Positions 50,911 through 60,270 of a stretch of DNA of 64,000 bases are shown piece after piece (position 1 is the first letter of the stretch; the number at the start of each line of letters is the position of its first letter). The notes under the pieces are model-generated. The model saw only the letters and a list, made by a program, of their open reading frames with translations. It searched no databases and was not told the DNA's origin. Origin of the DNA: Plantibacter auratus (GTDB taxonomy: Bacteria; Actinomycetota; Actinomycetes; Actinomycetales; Microbacteriaceae); the NCBI RefSeq assembly GCF_050587365.1, contig NZ_JBOBFV010000003.1:372001-436000 (forward strand), given 5' to 3'. Made by a program: the position numbers and the translations under genes.

Positions 50911-51912
50911 ATGCGTGCTCCGTCGGTCCCCTCGCCCGCGCGGCGTCGCCGTGCGCATCGATCGACCGCGGCCTCGCTGCTCGCCGCGCTCGGTATCGGT
51001 GCGCTCGTCGCACTCGGCGCACTGCCGACCACGCCGGCGACCGCGGCAGCTGCGAGCTCGCAGCTGAGCCGGACGCAGACGACGCCGACGCCCACCCCGA
51101 GTCCCTCGCCGAACACGCCCTCGACGGCGAGCCCGAAGCCGACGAAGCCGGCTCCCAGCAAGCCTGCCCAGCCGGCGCCGCCCACGGTCCGCGGCACGGA
51201 CTTCGACCCGGGCGAGATCATCAGCGACGCGAACTTCTATGACGCGAACGCCATGAGCGAGGCGGACGTCCAGGCGTTCTTCGCCTCCCAGCCCTGTACC
51301 CCGAAAGACGGCGTGCCGTGCCTGGCGGACTTCCGTGCCAGCACCGAGTCCGTCCCGGCGGCCGAGCCCGGGCACTGCGAGGCCTACCGCGGCGCCGTGA
51401 ACGAGTCGGCGGCGAGGATCGTCGCGAAGGTCGCCCACGCGTGCGGGATCAACCCCAAGGTGCTGCTCGTCCTCATGCAGAAGGAGCAGTCGCTCATCAC
51501 CGGGCCGAGCGAGTACGGCTACGCGCGCGCCATGGGTTGGGGCTGCCCCGACACCGGCCCGAACTTCAGCGCGAGCTGCGACGCGGACTACTTCGGGTTC
51601 CAGAACCAGGTCTACCGTTCCGCATGGCAGTTCCGGCAGTACACGCTGTACCCGCTCAACGTGCCGGGCGAGTCCTATCAGCGGGCGTATCACCTGGGAT
51701 CGGTCTACATCCAGTACAGCCCCGACGCGGCCTGCGGCGGTACCCAGGTCGACATCCGCAATCAGGCGACGGCGAACCTCTACCTCTACACGCCGTACCA
51801 ACCGAACGCCGCGGCCCTCGCGAACGTCTCGGGCACTGGCGACGCCTGCAGTGCCTACGGCAACCGCAACTTCTGGCGGCTCTACACGGAGTGGTTCGGC
51901 CCCGCGGTCTGA
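50911..51912 (+). CDS. Secreted protein with a lysozyme-like conserved domain
   Basis: The 333-aa protein has a Sec signal peptide (basic RRRRAHRSTA, hydrophobic LLAALGIGALVALGAL, cleavage likely near ATAAAASS), a Thr/Pro/Lys linker at about residues 52-90, and an actinobacterial extracellular domain with several Cys. The segment KVAHACGINPKVLLVLMQKE followed by QSLITGP resembles the catalytic-Glu region of transglycosylase/lysozyme-like proteins (Glu in QKEQSL). Enzymatic activity is not shown by the sequence alone; a wall-binding role is also possible. Confidence 0.65.
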   Translation: MRAPSVPSPARRRRAHRSTAASLLAALGIGALVALGALPTTPATAAAASSQLSRTQTTPTPTPSPSPNTPSTASPKPTKPAPSKPAQPAPPTVRGTDFDPGEIISDANFYDANAMSEADVQAFFASQPCTPKDGVPCLADFRASTESVPAAEPGHCEAYRGAVNESAARIVAKVAHACGINPKVLLVLMQKEQSLITGPSEYGYARAMGWGCPDTGPNFSASCDADYFGFQNQVYRSAWQFRQYTLYPLNVPGESYQRAYHLGSVYIQYSPDAACGGTQVDIRNQATANLYLYTPYQPNAAALANVSGTGDACSAYGNRNFWRLYTEWFGPAV

Positions 51913-51952
51913 TCGCCCGGTTCGCTCTTCCAAGGATGGGCGAACGAACGGG

Positions 51953-52441
51953 TCATTCGCCGATGAGGAGCGCGACGCGGTCGTCGAGGTAGGCGTCGAG
52001 CGGGGTGAGCCCGAGGTCGTGCCCGGCCCAGCGGAGCATGACCGTGTCGTCGACGAGTCGCAGCGGGCCTGAACCTTCCCGGAGTGACGCCTCGTCCAGC
52101 GCGAGCTCGACGACCTCGAAGTTCACGACGTCGCCCTCGGCGAACGGGCCGCGGTGGGCCGCCTGCTGCGCGATCCGGCGGTGCTCGACCTCCGAGGAGC
52201 GGTGGTTGAACCACTTCGGCTCCACGGCCCGAGTGGATTCGGCGGCGGTGAAGAGGCGACCGTCGGCCGAGAGCAGGACGACCCCGAGGCGCCACGCCCG
52301 GCCGATCGGCCGCAGCGCGGGTGCCCGCTTCACGAGCGGGAGTCCGCGGGGTGTGTAGACCTCCGCCAGGGCCTCGTCACGCACGCCTGCGGCTTGGAGA
52401 CGCGCGCCCGCCTGCAGGAGCAGCTCGCGCAGCGCGGTCAC
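51953..52441 (-). CDS. Conserved hypothetical protein
   Basis: The 162-aa product from GTG 52441 is soluble and mixed alpha/beta, with a helical N-terminus (ELLLQAGARLQAAGVRDEA), ADGRLFTAAESTRAV and the segment VEHRRIAQQAAHRGPFAEGD. No family is recognised. It lies 13 bp after manC on the same strand, so it is probably co-transcribed. Confidence 0.7.
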   Translation of the reverse strand: MTALRELLLQAGARLQAAGVRDEALAEVYTPRGLPLVKRAPALRPIGRAWRLGVVLLSADGRLFTAAESTRAVEPKWFNHRSSEVEHRRIAQQAAHRGPFAEGDVVNFEVVELALDEASLREGSGPLRLVDDTVMLRWAGHDLGLTPLDAYLDDRVALLIGE

Positions 52442-52454
52442 CGTCGGTCGCCGA

Positions 52455-53570
52455 TCAGAGGACGTCGTCGCGACCGGACAACTTGAGGGCGTCCACGACG
52501 CTCTTCACCCGCTGCGCGTTGGCGCTCGTGGTGACGAGCAGGGCGTCCGGGGTGTCGACGACGACGATGTCCTGCACACCGATGAGGCTGATGACCCGAC
52601 CGGTCTGGCTGACGACGATGCCGCTGGAGGCGTCCGACAGCACCCGCGCGTTCTCACCGAGGATGGCGAGGTCGGACTTGCGCCCACCGGAGTTGAGCTT
52701 GGCGAGCGAGGCGAAGTCGCCCACGTCGTCCCAGTCGAAGTGCGCCGGCACGACGGCCATGCGACCGGCGGCCGCGGCGGGCTCAGCCACGGAGTAGTCG
52801 ATCGCGATCTTCTCGAGCGCCGGCCAGACGCGGTCGACGACCGGGCCACGGGCCGCCGCGTCGTCCCAGACTTCGGCGAGTTCGAGGAGACCCGCCAGGA
52901 GTTCAGGCTTCTGCCGACCGATCTCCTCGAGGAGGACGTCGGCTCGCGAGATGAACATCCCGGCGTTCCAGAGGTGCTCGCCGCTCGAGACGTACCGCTT
53001 GGCCGTGGCGAGGTCGGGCTTCTCGACGAAGGAGTCGACCAGCATGACCCCTTCGGCCCCGCGGATGCCGAGGTCGCGGGCGCTCTTGATGTAGCCGAAG
53101 CCGATGGCGGGCTCCGTGGGCTGGATGCCGATCGTGACGATGTAGCGCTCCTCGGCGGCCGTGACGGCCTGGGCGACCGCGGCCCGGAACAGGCGGTCGC
53201 CGCGGATCACGTGGTCGGCGGCGAACGAGCCGACGATGACGTCGGGTTCGCGACGGACGAGGATCGCTGCGGCGAGCCCGATCGCGGCGGTCGAGTCGCG
53301 CGGCTCGCTCTCGAGGACCACGTTGGCGTCGGCGAGGTCGGGCAGCTGCTGTTCGACGGCCGCGCGGTGCGCACGCCCGGTGACGACCATGATGCGCTGG
53401 TCGCCGGCGATCGGCGCGAGGCGGTCCCAGGTGGCGCGCAACAGCGTGCTGCCGGAGCCGGTGAGGTCGTGCAGGAACTTGGGTGCGTCGGCTCGCGAGA
53501 GCGGCCAGAGACGACTGCCGATGCCGCCGGCCGGGATCACTGCGTAGAAGCGTTCGAGGGGCGTGGTCAT
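52455..53570 (-). CDS. manC: Mannose-1-phosphate guanylyltransferase
   Basis: The 371-aa nucleotidyltransferase makes GDP-mannose for glycans and lipoglycans. It has AVIPAGGIGSRLWPLSRADAP (the GGxGxRLWPxSR nucleotide loop), PKFL, ESEPRDSTAAIGLAA, FAADHVI and FVEKPDLATAKRYV. It lacks the C-terminal isomerase domain of bifunctional ManC/ManB types. ATG 53570 is six bases after TACGCT (53577-53582). Confidence 0.92.
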   Translation of the reverse strand: MTTPLERFYAVIPAGGIGSRLWPLSRADAPKFLHDLTGSGSTLLRATWDRLAPIAGDQRIMVVTGRAHRAAVEQQLPDLADANVVLESEPRDSTAAIGLAAAILVRREPDVIVGSFAADHVIRGDRLFRAAVAQAVTAAEERYIVTIGIQPTEPAIGFGYIKSARDLGIRGAEGVMLVDSFVEKPDLATAKRYVSSGEHLWNAGMFISRADVLLEEIGRQKPELLAGLLELAEVWDDAAARGPVVDRVWPALEKIAIDYSVAEPAAAAGRMAVVPAHFDWDDVGDFASLAKLNSGGRKSDLAILGENARVLSDASSGIVVSQTGRVISLIGVQDIVVVDTPDALLVTTSANAQRVKSVVDALKLSGRDDVL

Positions 53571-53576
53571 CCCCCG

Positions 53577-53582
53577 AGCGTA
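53577..53582 (-). promoter_or_regulatory. -10 element of manC
   Basis: TACGCT on the minus strand, six bases before ATG 53570. Confidence 0.45.
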
Positions 53583-53634
53583 CCGCCAGGCTCCAGGCTG
53601 AGGACGACGGCACGGAAGCGTCATCTGACGGGTT

Positions 53635-53640
53635 TACGAT
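53635..53640 (+). promoter_or_regulatory. -10 element of corA
   Basis: TACGAT would start a transcript near 53647, leaving a leader of about 31 bases before ATG 53678. Confidence 0.4.
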
Positions 53641-53677
53641 GAGCGCCAGATCGAGCACGAGAAAGAACGGTACGAGC

Positions 53678-54802
53678 ATGGCTGGACGCAACGTCCTCGG
53701 GATCCCGATCCCGTCCTTCGGCAGCAAGCAGGCTCCCCCGGTCCCCGTCGGTCCGCCGGACGCAGCGGACCTGGACGGCCGCAACAGCATCGTCAACGCC
53801 TGCATCTACCGCCACGGTTCCCGCAGCTCGACGCTCACCTCACTCGAGGACACCTTCCGCGCGCTCCATGAGACCCCGGACGGCGTCGCATGGATCGGGC
53901 TCTACCGGCCCGACGCCGGCGAGCTCGGCGTCCTGGCGGCTGAGTTCGGTCTGCACCCGCTCGCCGTCGAGGACGCCATCACCGCGCACCAGCGGCCGAA
54001 GATCGAGCGGTACGACGACGTCCTGTTCGTCGTCCTCCGGGCCGCCAACTACGTCGACGAGACCGAGACCGTCGAGTTCGGCGAGCTGCACGTCTTCGTC
54101 GGTCCGAACTTCGTCATCACCCTGCGGCACGCCGAGTCCCCCGACCTGTCGCACGTGCGGGCGCGGATGGAGCAGGAGCACGAACTCCTCGCCTATGGTC
54201 CGCAGGCGATCCTGTACGCCATCATCGACGCCGTCGTCGACGGCTACGGTCCGGTCGTCGCCGGGCTCTCGAACGACATCGACGAGATCGAGGAGCAGGT
54301 CTTCGTCGGCGAATCCCAGGTGTCCCGCCGCATCTACCAGCTCTCCCGCGAGGTCATCGCCTTCGAACGGGCGACGCACCCGCTCAGCGACGTGATGCTG
54401 TCGCTCGAGCAGGGCAGCGCGAAGTACGGGGTCGCCGACGAATTGCAACGCGGCCTCCGCGACGTCGCCGACCACCTCACGAGCGTCAACCAACGGATCG
54501 ACGCCTACCGCGAGCTGTTGCGCGACATCCTGACCGTGAACAGCACCCTCGTCGGGCAACGCCAGAACGAGGAGATGGCGAAGATGACCGAGGCGAGCCT
54601 CAAGCAGGGCGACGAGGTGAAGAAGATCTCCTCCTGGGCCGCCATCCTGTTCGGCCCGAGTCTCATCGCGGGGATCTACGGCATGAACTTCACCCACATG
54701 CCGGAGTTGTCGTGGTGGTTCGGCTACCCGATGGCGCTCGCGCTCATGGCCACCACGAGCGTCATCCTCTACAAGGTGTTCAAGCGTCGGAACTGGTTGT
54801 GA
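53678..54802 (+). CDS. corA: CorA-family magnesium/cobalt transporter
   Basis: The 374-aa protein has the large cytosolic CorA domain (EFGLHPLAVEDAITAHQRPK, FVVLRAANYV, YAIIDAVVDGY), a long stalk helix and two C-terminal membrane helices separated by the selectivity motif YGMNFTHMPEL. The C-terminus is basic (KRRNWL). ATG 53678 is preferred to ATG 53639, which overlaps the -10 hexamer. Confidence 0.92.
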   Translation: MAGRNVLGIPIPSFGSKQAPPVPVGPPDAADLDGRNSIVNACIYRHGSRSSTLTSLEDTFRALHETPDGVAWIGLYRPDAGELGVLAAEFGLHPLAVEDAITAHQRPKIERYDDVLFVVLRAANYVDETETVEFGELHVFVGPNFVITLRHAESPDLSHVRARMEQEHELLAYGPQAILYAIIDAVVDGYGPVVAGLSNDIDEIEEQVFVGESQVSRRIYQLSREVIAFERATHPLSDVMLSLEQGSAKYGVADELQRGLRDVADHLTSVNQRIDAYRELLRDILTVNSTLVGQRQNEEMAKMTEASLKQGDEVKKISSWAAILFGPSLIAGIYGMNFTHMPELSWWFGYPMALALMATTSVILYKVFKRRNWL

Positions 54803-54843
54803 ACACCCGGTGTCGCGCGGTCGTCGCGCAGATGTCCGGCCTC

Positions 54844-54906
54844 TCTCGACGTCGAGACAGTTAGGCCAGCCTTAGCGGCGGGACCGCGCATCCCACGCCT
54901 ACACTT
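54844..54906 (+). promoter_or_regulatory. sdh promoter region with palindrome and possible iron box
   Basis: TACACT (54901-54906) is a likely -10 for sdhC. Upstream are a perfect palindrome TCTCGACGTCGAGA (54844-54857) and TTAGGCCAGCCTTAGCG (54861-54877), which agrees with the DtxR/IdeR consensus at about 12 of 19 positions, mainly in the left half. Confidence 0.4.
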
Positions 54907-54996
54907 GGTCCAGCGCGCCGATTCGACGCACGGCAGGCAACAACCCCCGCACGGCAGAACGATCTGCCGCAGATAGCGACTATCAGGGAGGACCTC

Positions 54997-55425
54997 GTGA
55001 CCGCGAGTCTCACGCGAACGTCACCGTTGGAATCCACGACATCCAAACGCCCGGCCGGCACCCTGTACCGGGGCCGTGAAGGCATGTGGTCGTGGGTGCT
55101 CCACCGGATCACCGGCGTCGCCATCTTCTTCTTCCTCCTCGTGCACGTCCTCGACACCGCGCTGGTGCGGGTCTCCCCCGAGGCGTACAACGCGGTCATC
55201 GGCACGTACAAGAACCCCATCATGGGGCTCGGTGAGGTCGCGCTCGTCGCCGCCATCGCCTACCACGCGTACAACGGCATCCGCATCATCCTCATCGACT
55301 TCTGGTCGAAGGGCACCAAGTACCAGCGGCCCATGTTCTGGATCGTCATCGGTCTCTGGGTCGTGACGATGCTCGGCTTCACGCCGCGCCACCTGATCAA
55401 CGTGTTCAGCGAGATGGGCCACTGA
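54997..55425 (+). CDS. sdhC: Succinate dehydrogenase cytochrome b556 subunit
   Basis: The 142-aa membrane subunit has three helices and the heme-related pattern WSWVLHRITGVAIFFFLLVH with HRxTG and a following His, plus YHAYNGIRIILID. GTG 54997 has GGGAGG eight bases upstream. Its stop shares one base with the sdhD start (TGATG). Confidence 0.93.
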   Translation: MTASLTRTSPLESTTSKRPAGTLYRGREGMWSWVLHRITGVAIFFFLLVHVLDTALVRVSPEAYNAVIGTYKNPIMGLGEVALVAAIAYHAYNGIRIILIDFWSKGTKYQRPMFWIVIGLWVVTMLGFTPRHLINVFSEMGH

Positions 55426-55871
55426 TGACGACGATCGCCGCTCCCCGCACCCCCGCTCGTCCCGCGCGCCGCAAGGGCGTCAACTGGGAGAAGTGGGGCT
55501 GGATCTACATGCGCGTCTCCGGCGTGATCCTGCTGGTCCTCATCTTCGGCCACCTGTTCGTCAACCTCATGGTCGGCGACGGCATCAAGGCCATCGACTT
55601 CGCCTTCGTCGGTGGCAAGCTGTCGAACCCCTTCTGGCAGTGGTGGGACGTCGCCATGCTGTGGCTCGCACTGATCCACGGCGGAAACGGCATGCGCACC
55701 ATCGTCAACGACTACGCCACGGGTCGCACGATCCGCGGTGTCCTCAAGGTCGCGATCCTCGCCGCCGTCACCATCCTCATCATCCTCGGGACCCTGGTCG
55801 TCTTCACCTTCGACCCGTGCCCCGCCGGCGCACCTGCAGACCTGCTCGCGTCGTTCTGCCCCGCCAACTGA
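55425..55871 (+). CDS. sdhD: Succinate dehydrogenase membrane anchor subunit
   Basis: The 148-aa protein has three helices; YMRVSGVILLVLIFGHLFVN and LALIHGGNGMRTIVNDY hold the conserved His residues of the second anchor subunit. It works with SdhC to bind heme and quinone. Confidence 0.92.
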   Translation: MTTIAAPRTPARPARRKGVNWEKWGWIYMRVSGVILLVLIFGHLFVNLMVGDGIKAIDFAFVGGKLSNPFWQWWDVAMLWLALIHGGNGMRTIVNDYATGRTIRGVLKVAILAAVTILIILGTLVVFTFDPCPAGAPADLLASFCPAN

Positions 55872-55897
55872 GCAACCGAGACCGAGCAACGGAAACC

Positions 55898-57700
55898 GTG
55901 ACTACAGAAACCACCGAGTCCACCGTCATCGACGGCATCCACTACCACCAGTTCGACATCGTGATCGTCGGTGCCGGCGGTGCCGGCATGCGCGCCGCGA
56001 TCGAGGCCGGCCCCGGAGCGAAGACGGCCGTCATCTCCAAGCTCTACCCGACGCGGTCCCACACGGGAGCGGCGCAGGGCGGTATGGCCGCTGCGCTCGC
56101 GAACGTCGAGGAGGACAGCTGGGAATGGCACACCTTCGACACCATCAAGGGCGGCGACTACCTCGTCGACCAGGATGCGGCGGAGATCCTCGCGAAGGAG
56201 GCCATCGACGCGGTCATCGACCTCGAGAACATGGGTCTGCCGTTCAACCGCACCCCCGAGGGCAAGATCGACCAGCGTCGCTTCGGCGGCCACACCCGCG
56301 ACCACGGTAAGGCGCCGGTCCGCCGCGCCTGCTACGCGGCCGACCGCACTGGCCACATGATCCTGCAGACGCTGTTCCAGAACTGCGTCCGCCTCGGCAT
56401 CAACTTCTTCAACGAGTACTACGCACTCGACCTGATCATGACGAACGTCGACGGCGTCGACAAGCCGTCCGGTGTGGTCGCGTACGAGCTCTCCACCGGC
56501 GAGATCCACGTCTTCCAGGCGAAGGCGGTCATCTTCGCCACCGGTGGCTTCGGCAAGATCTACAAGACGACCTCGAACGCACACACCCTCACGGGCGACG
56601 GCGTCGGGATCATCTGGCGCAAGGGTCTCCCGCTCGAGGACATGGAGTTCTTCCAGTTCCACCCCACCGGCCTCGCCGGTCTCGGCATCCTCCTCACCGA
56701 GGGAGCCCGAGGCGAGGGTGCGATCCTCCGGAACGCGAGCGGTGAACGCTTCATGGAGCGGTACGCCCCGACCATCAAGGACCTCGCCCCGCGAGACATC
56801 GTCGCGCGCTGCATGGTCCAGGAGGTCGCGGAAGGCCGCGGTGCCGGGCCGAACAAGGACTACGTCTACCTCGACTGCACCCACCTCGGTGCCGAGGTCC
56901 TCGAGACCAAGCTGCCCGACATCACCGAGTTCGCGCGCACCTACCTCGGTGTCGACCCGGTGACGGAGCCCGTCCCGGTCATGCCGACCGCGCACTACGC
57001 CATGGGCGGCATCCCGACGAACGTCAAGGCCGAGGTCCTGAGCGACAACAACACCGTCGTCCCCGGTCTGTACGCGGCCGGCGAATGCGCGTGCGTGTCC
57101 GTCCACGGCTCGAACCGGCTCGGCACGAACTCGCTCCTCGACATCAACGTGTTCGGCAAGCGCGCCGGCAACAACGCCGTCGAGTACGTCCAGGGCGTCG
57201 ACTTCACGCCACTGCCCGAGAACCCCGCCGGCTTCGTCTCCGGCCTCATCGAGCAGATGCGGAACTCCAACGGCACCGAGCGGATCTCCACGATCCGCAA
57301 GGAGCTGCAGGAGGAGATGGACCGTAACGCCCAGGTGTTCCGGACCGACGAGTCCCTCGCCGGCGTCACCGCCACCATCCACAACCTGCGCGAGCGGTAC
57401 CAGAACATCGCCGTCCAGGACAAGGGCAAGCGCTTCAACACGGACCTCCTCGAGGCGATCGAGCTGGGCTTCCTGCTCGACCTCGCCGAGGTCGTCGTCT
57501 ACTCCGCTCGCAACCGTCAGGAGAGCCGTGGCGGTCACATGCGCGACGACTACCCGAAGCGCGACGACGAGAACTACATGAAGCACACGATGGCGTACCT
57601 GTCCGGCGACCCGCACTCGTCCGACGCGGCCGACCACATCCGGCTCGACTGGAAGCCCGTGGTCATCACGCGGTACCAGCCGATGGAGAGGAAGTACTAG
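55898..57700 (+). CDS. sdhA: Succinate dehydrogenase flavoprotein subunit
   Basis: The 600-aa FAD subunit oxidises succinate. Seen: DIVIVGAGGAGMRAAIEA, PTRSHTGAAQGGMAAAL with the His that covalently holds FAD, the substrate loop EFFQFHPTGLAGLGIL, LTEGARGEGAIL, TAHYAMGGIPTN and GECACVSVHGSNRLGTNSL. GTG 55898 starts the conserved region, 26 bp after sdhD, with GGAA nearby. Confidence 0.95.
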   Translation: MTTETTESTVIDGIHYHQFDIVIVGAGGAGMRAAIEAGPGAKTAVISKLYPTRSHTGAAQGGMAAALANVEEDSWEWHTFDTIKGGDYLVDQDAAEILAKEAIDAVIDLENMGLPFNRTPEGKIDQRRFGGHTRDHGKAPVRRACYAADRTGHMILQTLFQNCVRLGINFFNEYYALDLIMTNVDGVDKPSGVVAYELSTGEIHVFQAKAVIFATGGFGKIYKTTSNAHTLTGDGVGIIWRKGLPLEDMEFFQFHPTGLAGLGILLTEGARGEGAILRNASGERFMERYAPTIKDLAPRDIVARCMVQEVAEGRGAGPNKDYVYLDCTHLGAEVLETKLPDITEFARTYLGVDPVTEPVPVMPTAHYAMGGIPTNVKAEVLSDNNTVVPGLYAAGECACVSVHGSNRLGTNSLLDINVFGKRAGNNAVEYVQGVDFTPLPENPAGFVSGLIEQMRNSNGTERISTIRKELQEEMDRNAQVFRTDESLAGVTATIHNLRERYQNIAVQDKGKRFNTDLLEAIELGFLLDLAEVVVYSARNRQESRGGHMRDDYPKRDDENYMKHTMAYLSGDPHSSDAADHIRLDWKPVVITRYQPMERKY

Positions 57701-57702
57701 CG

Positions 57703-58470
57703 ATGAGCACTGCAACGCTCGAGAACCCGCCGGCAGCAGCACCGGAGGAGATCCAGTCCTTCACGGTCACCCTGATCATCCGTCGATTCGACCCGGACGT
57801 GGACGCCGAGCCGCGCTGGGAGGACTTCGACGTCGAGATGTTCCCGACGGACCGCATCCTGGACGCGCTCCACAAGATCAAGTGGGAACAGGACGGGACC
57901 CTCACGTTCCGTCGCTCCTGCGCGCACGGCATCTGCGGCTCCGACGCCATGCGGATCAACGGACGGAACCGCCTCGCCTGCAAGACGCTGATCAAGGACC
58001 TCGACATCTCGAAGCCGATCTACGTCGAGGCGATCAAGGGCCTGCCGCTCGAGAAGGACCTCGTCGTCGACATGGACCCCTTCTTCGCCTCGTTCCGCGA
58101 GGTGCAGCCGTTCCTCATGCCCGGCAAGCCTGCGGAGAAGAACAAGGAGCGCGTGCAGTCGGTCGCCGAGCGCGCCCGCTTCGACGACACCACGAAGTGC
58201 ATCCTGTGCGCCGCGTGCACCTCGTCGTGCCCCGTGTTCTGGACCGACGGCCAGTACTTCGGCCCGGCGGCGATCGTGAACGCGCACCGCTTCATCTTCG
58301 ACTCCCGCGACGACGCCTCGCAGGTCCGCCTGGACATCCTCAACGACCAGGAGGGCGTGTGGCGCTGCCGCACCACCTTCAACTGCACCGAGGCGTGCCC
58401 CCGCGGTATCCAGGTCACGCAGGCGATCGCCGAGGTCAAGCAGGCCATGATCTCCGGCAAGGTCTCCTAG
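57703..58470 (+). CDS. sdhB: Succinate dehydrogenase iron-sulfur subunit
   Basis: The 255-aa subunit carries three clusters: 2Fe-2S (RRSCAHGICGSD with a later Cys in RLACKTL), 4Fe-4S (KCILCAACTSSCPVFW) and 3Fe-4S (TTFNCTEACPRGIQV). It relays electrons from SdhA to quinone. ATG 57703 is two bases after the sdhA stop. Confidence 0.96.
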   Translation: MSTATLENPPAAAPEEIQSFTVTLIIRRFDPDVDAEPRWEDFDVEMFPTDRILDALHKIKWEQDGTLTFRRSCAHGICGSDAMRINGRNRLACKTLIKDLDISKPIYVEAIKGLPLEKDLVVDMDPFFASFREVQPFLMPGKPAEKNKERVQSVAERARFDDTTKCILCAACTSSCPVFWTDGQYFGPAAIVNAHRFIFDSRDDASQVRLDILNDQEGVWRCRTTFNCTEACPRGIQVTQAIAEVKQAMISGKVS

Positions 58471-58488
58471 CCCACACCCGGTTCATCC

Positions 58489-58519
58489 GTCCGGCCCAGC
58501 GCACTGCGCTGGGCCGGAC
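58489..58519. terminator. Bidirectional terminator between sdhB and ptsI
   Basis: GTCCGGCCCAGCGCA (58489-58503) and its exact complement (58505-58519) with one base between; the core resembles the repeat arm at 4391. Confidence 0.8.
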
Positions 58520-58554
58520 GTGTTCGTGCAGGGCGACCTGTTCGTCGAGCGACG

Positions 58555-60213
58555 TCAGGCCAGCGCGGCAGCTCTGGCTTCAGCCGGTGACGCGGCGCTC
58601 AGGGCGTCCATGGCCATGGCACGAGCCGCCTCGAGCGTGTAGCGTCGCAACTCGCTCCGGACGTCGCCGAGCGCGGCCGGGGTGACCGAGAGACTCGTCG
58701 CCCCGAGGCCGACGAGCACGACCGCGAGGGCCGGATCCGCTGCCGCCTCCCCGCAGACGCCGATCGAGCGCCCCGAGGCGAGACCGGCGTCGCCGACGAG
58801 CTTGACGAGCCGCAGCACGGCCGGGTGCCACGGGTCCTGATACGAGCCGAGCGGCCCGAGCAGACGGTCCGCCGCGAGCGTGTACTGCGTCAGATCGTTA
58901 GTTCCGATGCTCACGAAGTCCGCGACCCCGAGGATCTGCGCGGCGAGCAGTGCACTCGACGGCACCTCGATCATGGTCCCGACCGTCCGCAGGCCGAGCC
59001 GCTTGGCGAGGGTCACGAACGCCGCGGCCTCGGGGAGGTCGGCGATCATCGGGGCCATCACCCAGAGGTCCGCCTCGTGGGCGTCCTGTGCGAGCGCGAG
59101 CGCCGTGAGCTGGTCTCGGAGCACCTCGTCACGAGCTCGGAGCGCCCGGATACCCCGCACCCCGAGCGCCGGGTTGGGCTCGGCCTCGTCCGGTCGGAGG
59201 AAGGCGAGCGGCTTGTCGGCTCCGGCGTCGAACACCCGGACGACGACCCGCTTGCCCGGGAACGCCGCGAGCAACTCGCCGTAGCGGTCAGCCTGCTCGG
59301 CGACGCCCGGCGCCTCCGCGCGGTCGAGGAAGAGCAGCTCGGTGCGGAACAGCCCGACCCCCTCGGCGCCGAGGGCCAGGGCACCGGCCGCGCCGGCGAC
59401 GGACCCGAGGTTCGCGAGCAGGGGCACCGGGGTGCCGTCGGCGAGTTCGCCCGGCGAGCGCGGTGAGACCCGCACGCGCTCGGCCGCGGTGGACCTGGCC
59501 GACCGCACCTCGCGTTTCGTCGGCGACCCGGTGACGACCCCGGCTCCGGCGTCGACGAGGACGATCTCACCGTCCTCGAACTGCTCGGCTCCGGCGACGC
59601 CCACGACGGCGATGAGGGACTGCTCGCGCGCGAGGATGGCCGTGTGCGAGGTCGCCGAGCCGCCACTCGTGACGAGTGCCAGCACCCGATCGAGGTCGAG
59701 GAGCGCAGCGTCTGCCGGAGCGAGGTCCGCGGCGACGAGGACGAACGGCTCGTCCGACTCGGGTGGTCCGGGGACAGGTCGGCCGAGCAAGCGCGCGATG
59801 ACCCGTTGCGAGACATCACCGACGTCGGTCGCGCGCGCCGCCATCGGCTCCCCCAGGTTGAAGAGGACCTGCTGGACCGTCGCCAGGGCCTCGAACACGG
59901 CGCGCTCCGCGGAACGCCCCGCTGCGATGCGCGTCGCGACGTCCTCCGCGAGTGCGGGATCATCGGCCATGACCGCCTGCGCTTCGAGCACGTCCTGCGC
60001 ATGTCCGCCGGCTCGTCGAGCCCGCTCCTCGAGGTCGGCCCGCGTCGCGCTGAGCGCCGCGACGGCCCTGGCTTGTTCGAGCGTGACGTCCCCGCCGAAC
60101 GGGTCGGCACTCGGTTCGGGCAGCGGCTCCGGCATGCGGAGCACGGGACCGGCGACGACGCCGCGTCCGACGCCGGTGCCGGTGAACGTGCGTTGCCCCT
60201 CCGCCTCGCGCAT
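58555..60213 (-). CDS. ptsI: PTS enzyme I (phosphoenolpyruvate-protein phosphotransferase)
   Basis: The 552-aa protein takes phosphate from PEP to HPr. The phosphorylated His lies in GGSATSHTAILAR (about residue 187), the PEP-binding region includes LFRTELLFLDR and IGTNDLTQYTLAADR, and the active Cys is in IGVCGEAAADP. N-terminal HPr-binding helices are present. TAGGGT (60220-60225) is six bases before ATG 60213. HPr is not in the window. Confidence 0.94.
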   Translation of the reverse strand: MREAEGQRTFTGTGVGRGVVAGPVLRMPEPLPEPSADPFGGDVTLEQARAVAALSATRADLEERARRAGGHAQDVLEAQAVMADDPALAEDVATRIAAGRSAERAVFEALATVQQVLFNLGEPMAARATDVGDVSQRVIARLLGRPVPGPPESDEPFVLVAADLAPADAALLDLDRVLALVTSGGSATSHTAILAREQSLIAVVGVAGAEQFEDGEIVLVDAGAGVVTGSPTKREVRSARSTAAERVRVSPRSPGELADGTPVPLLANLGSVAGAAGALALGAEGVGLFRTELLFLDRAEAPGVAEQADRYGELLAAFPGKRVVVRVFDAGADKPLAFLRPDEAEPNPALGVRGIRALRARDEVLRDQLTALALAQDAHEADLWVMAPMIADLPEAAAFVTLAKRLGLRTVGTMIEVPSSALLAAQILGVADFVSIGTNDLTQYTLAADRLLGPLGSYQDPWHPAVLRLVKLVGDAGLASGRSIGVCGEAAADPALAVVLVGLGATSLSVTPAALGDVRSELRRYTLEAARAMAMDALSAASPAEARAAALA

Positions 60214-60219
60214 GGTTCG

Positions 60220-60225
60220 ACCCTA
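60220..60225 (-). promoter_or_regulatory. -10 element of ptsI
   Basis: TAGGGT on the minus strand, six bases before ATG 60213. Confidence 0.45.
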
Positions 60226-60258
60226 GTGCACCGCCTCTCCCCCGGTCCGGCCCGCTTG

Positions 60259-60264
60259 TAGGCT
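60259..60264 (+). promoter_or_regulatory. -10 element of the YihY-family gene
   Basis: TAGGCT, six bases before GTG 60271. Confidence 0.45.
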
Positions 60265-60270
60265 GGTCCG

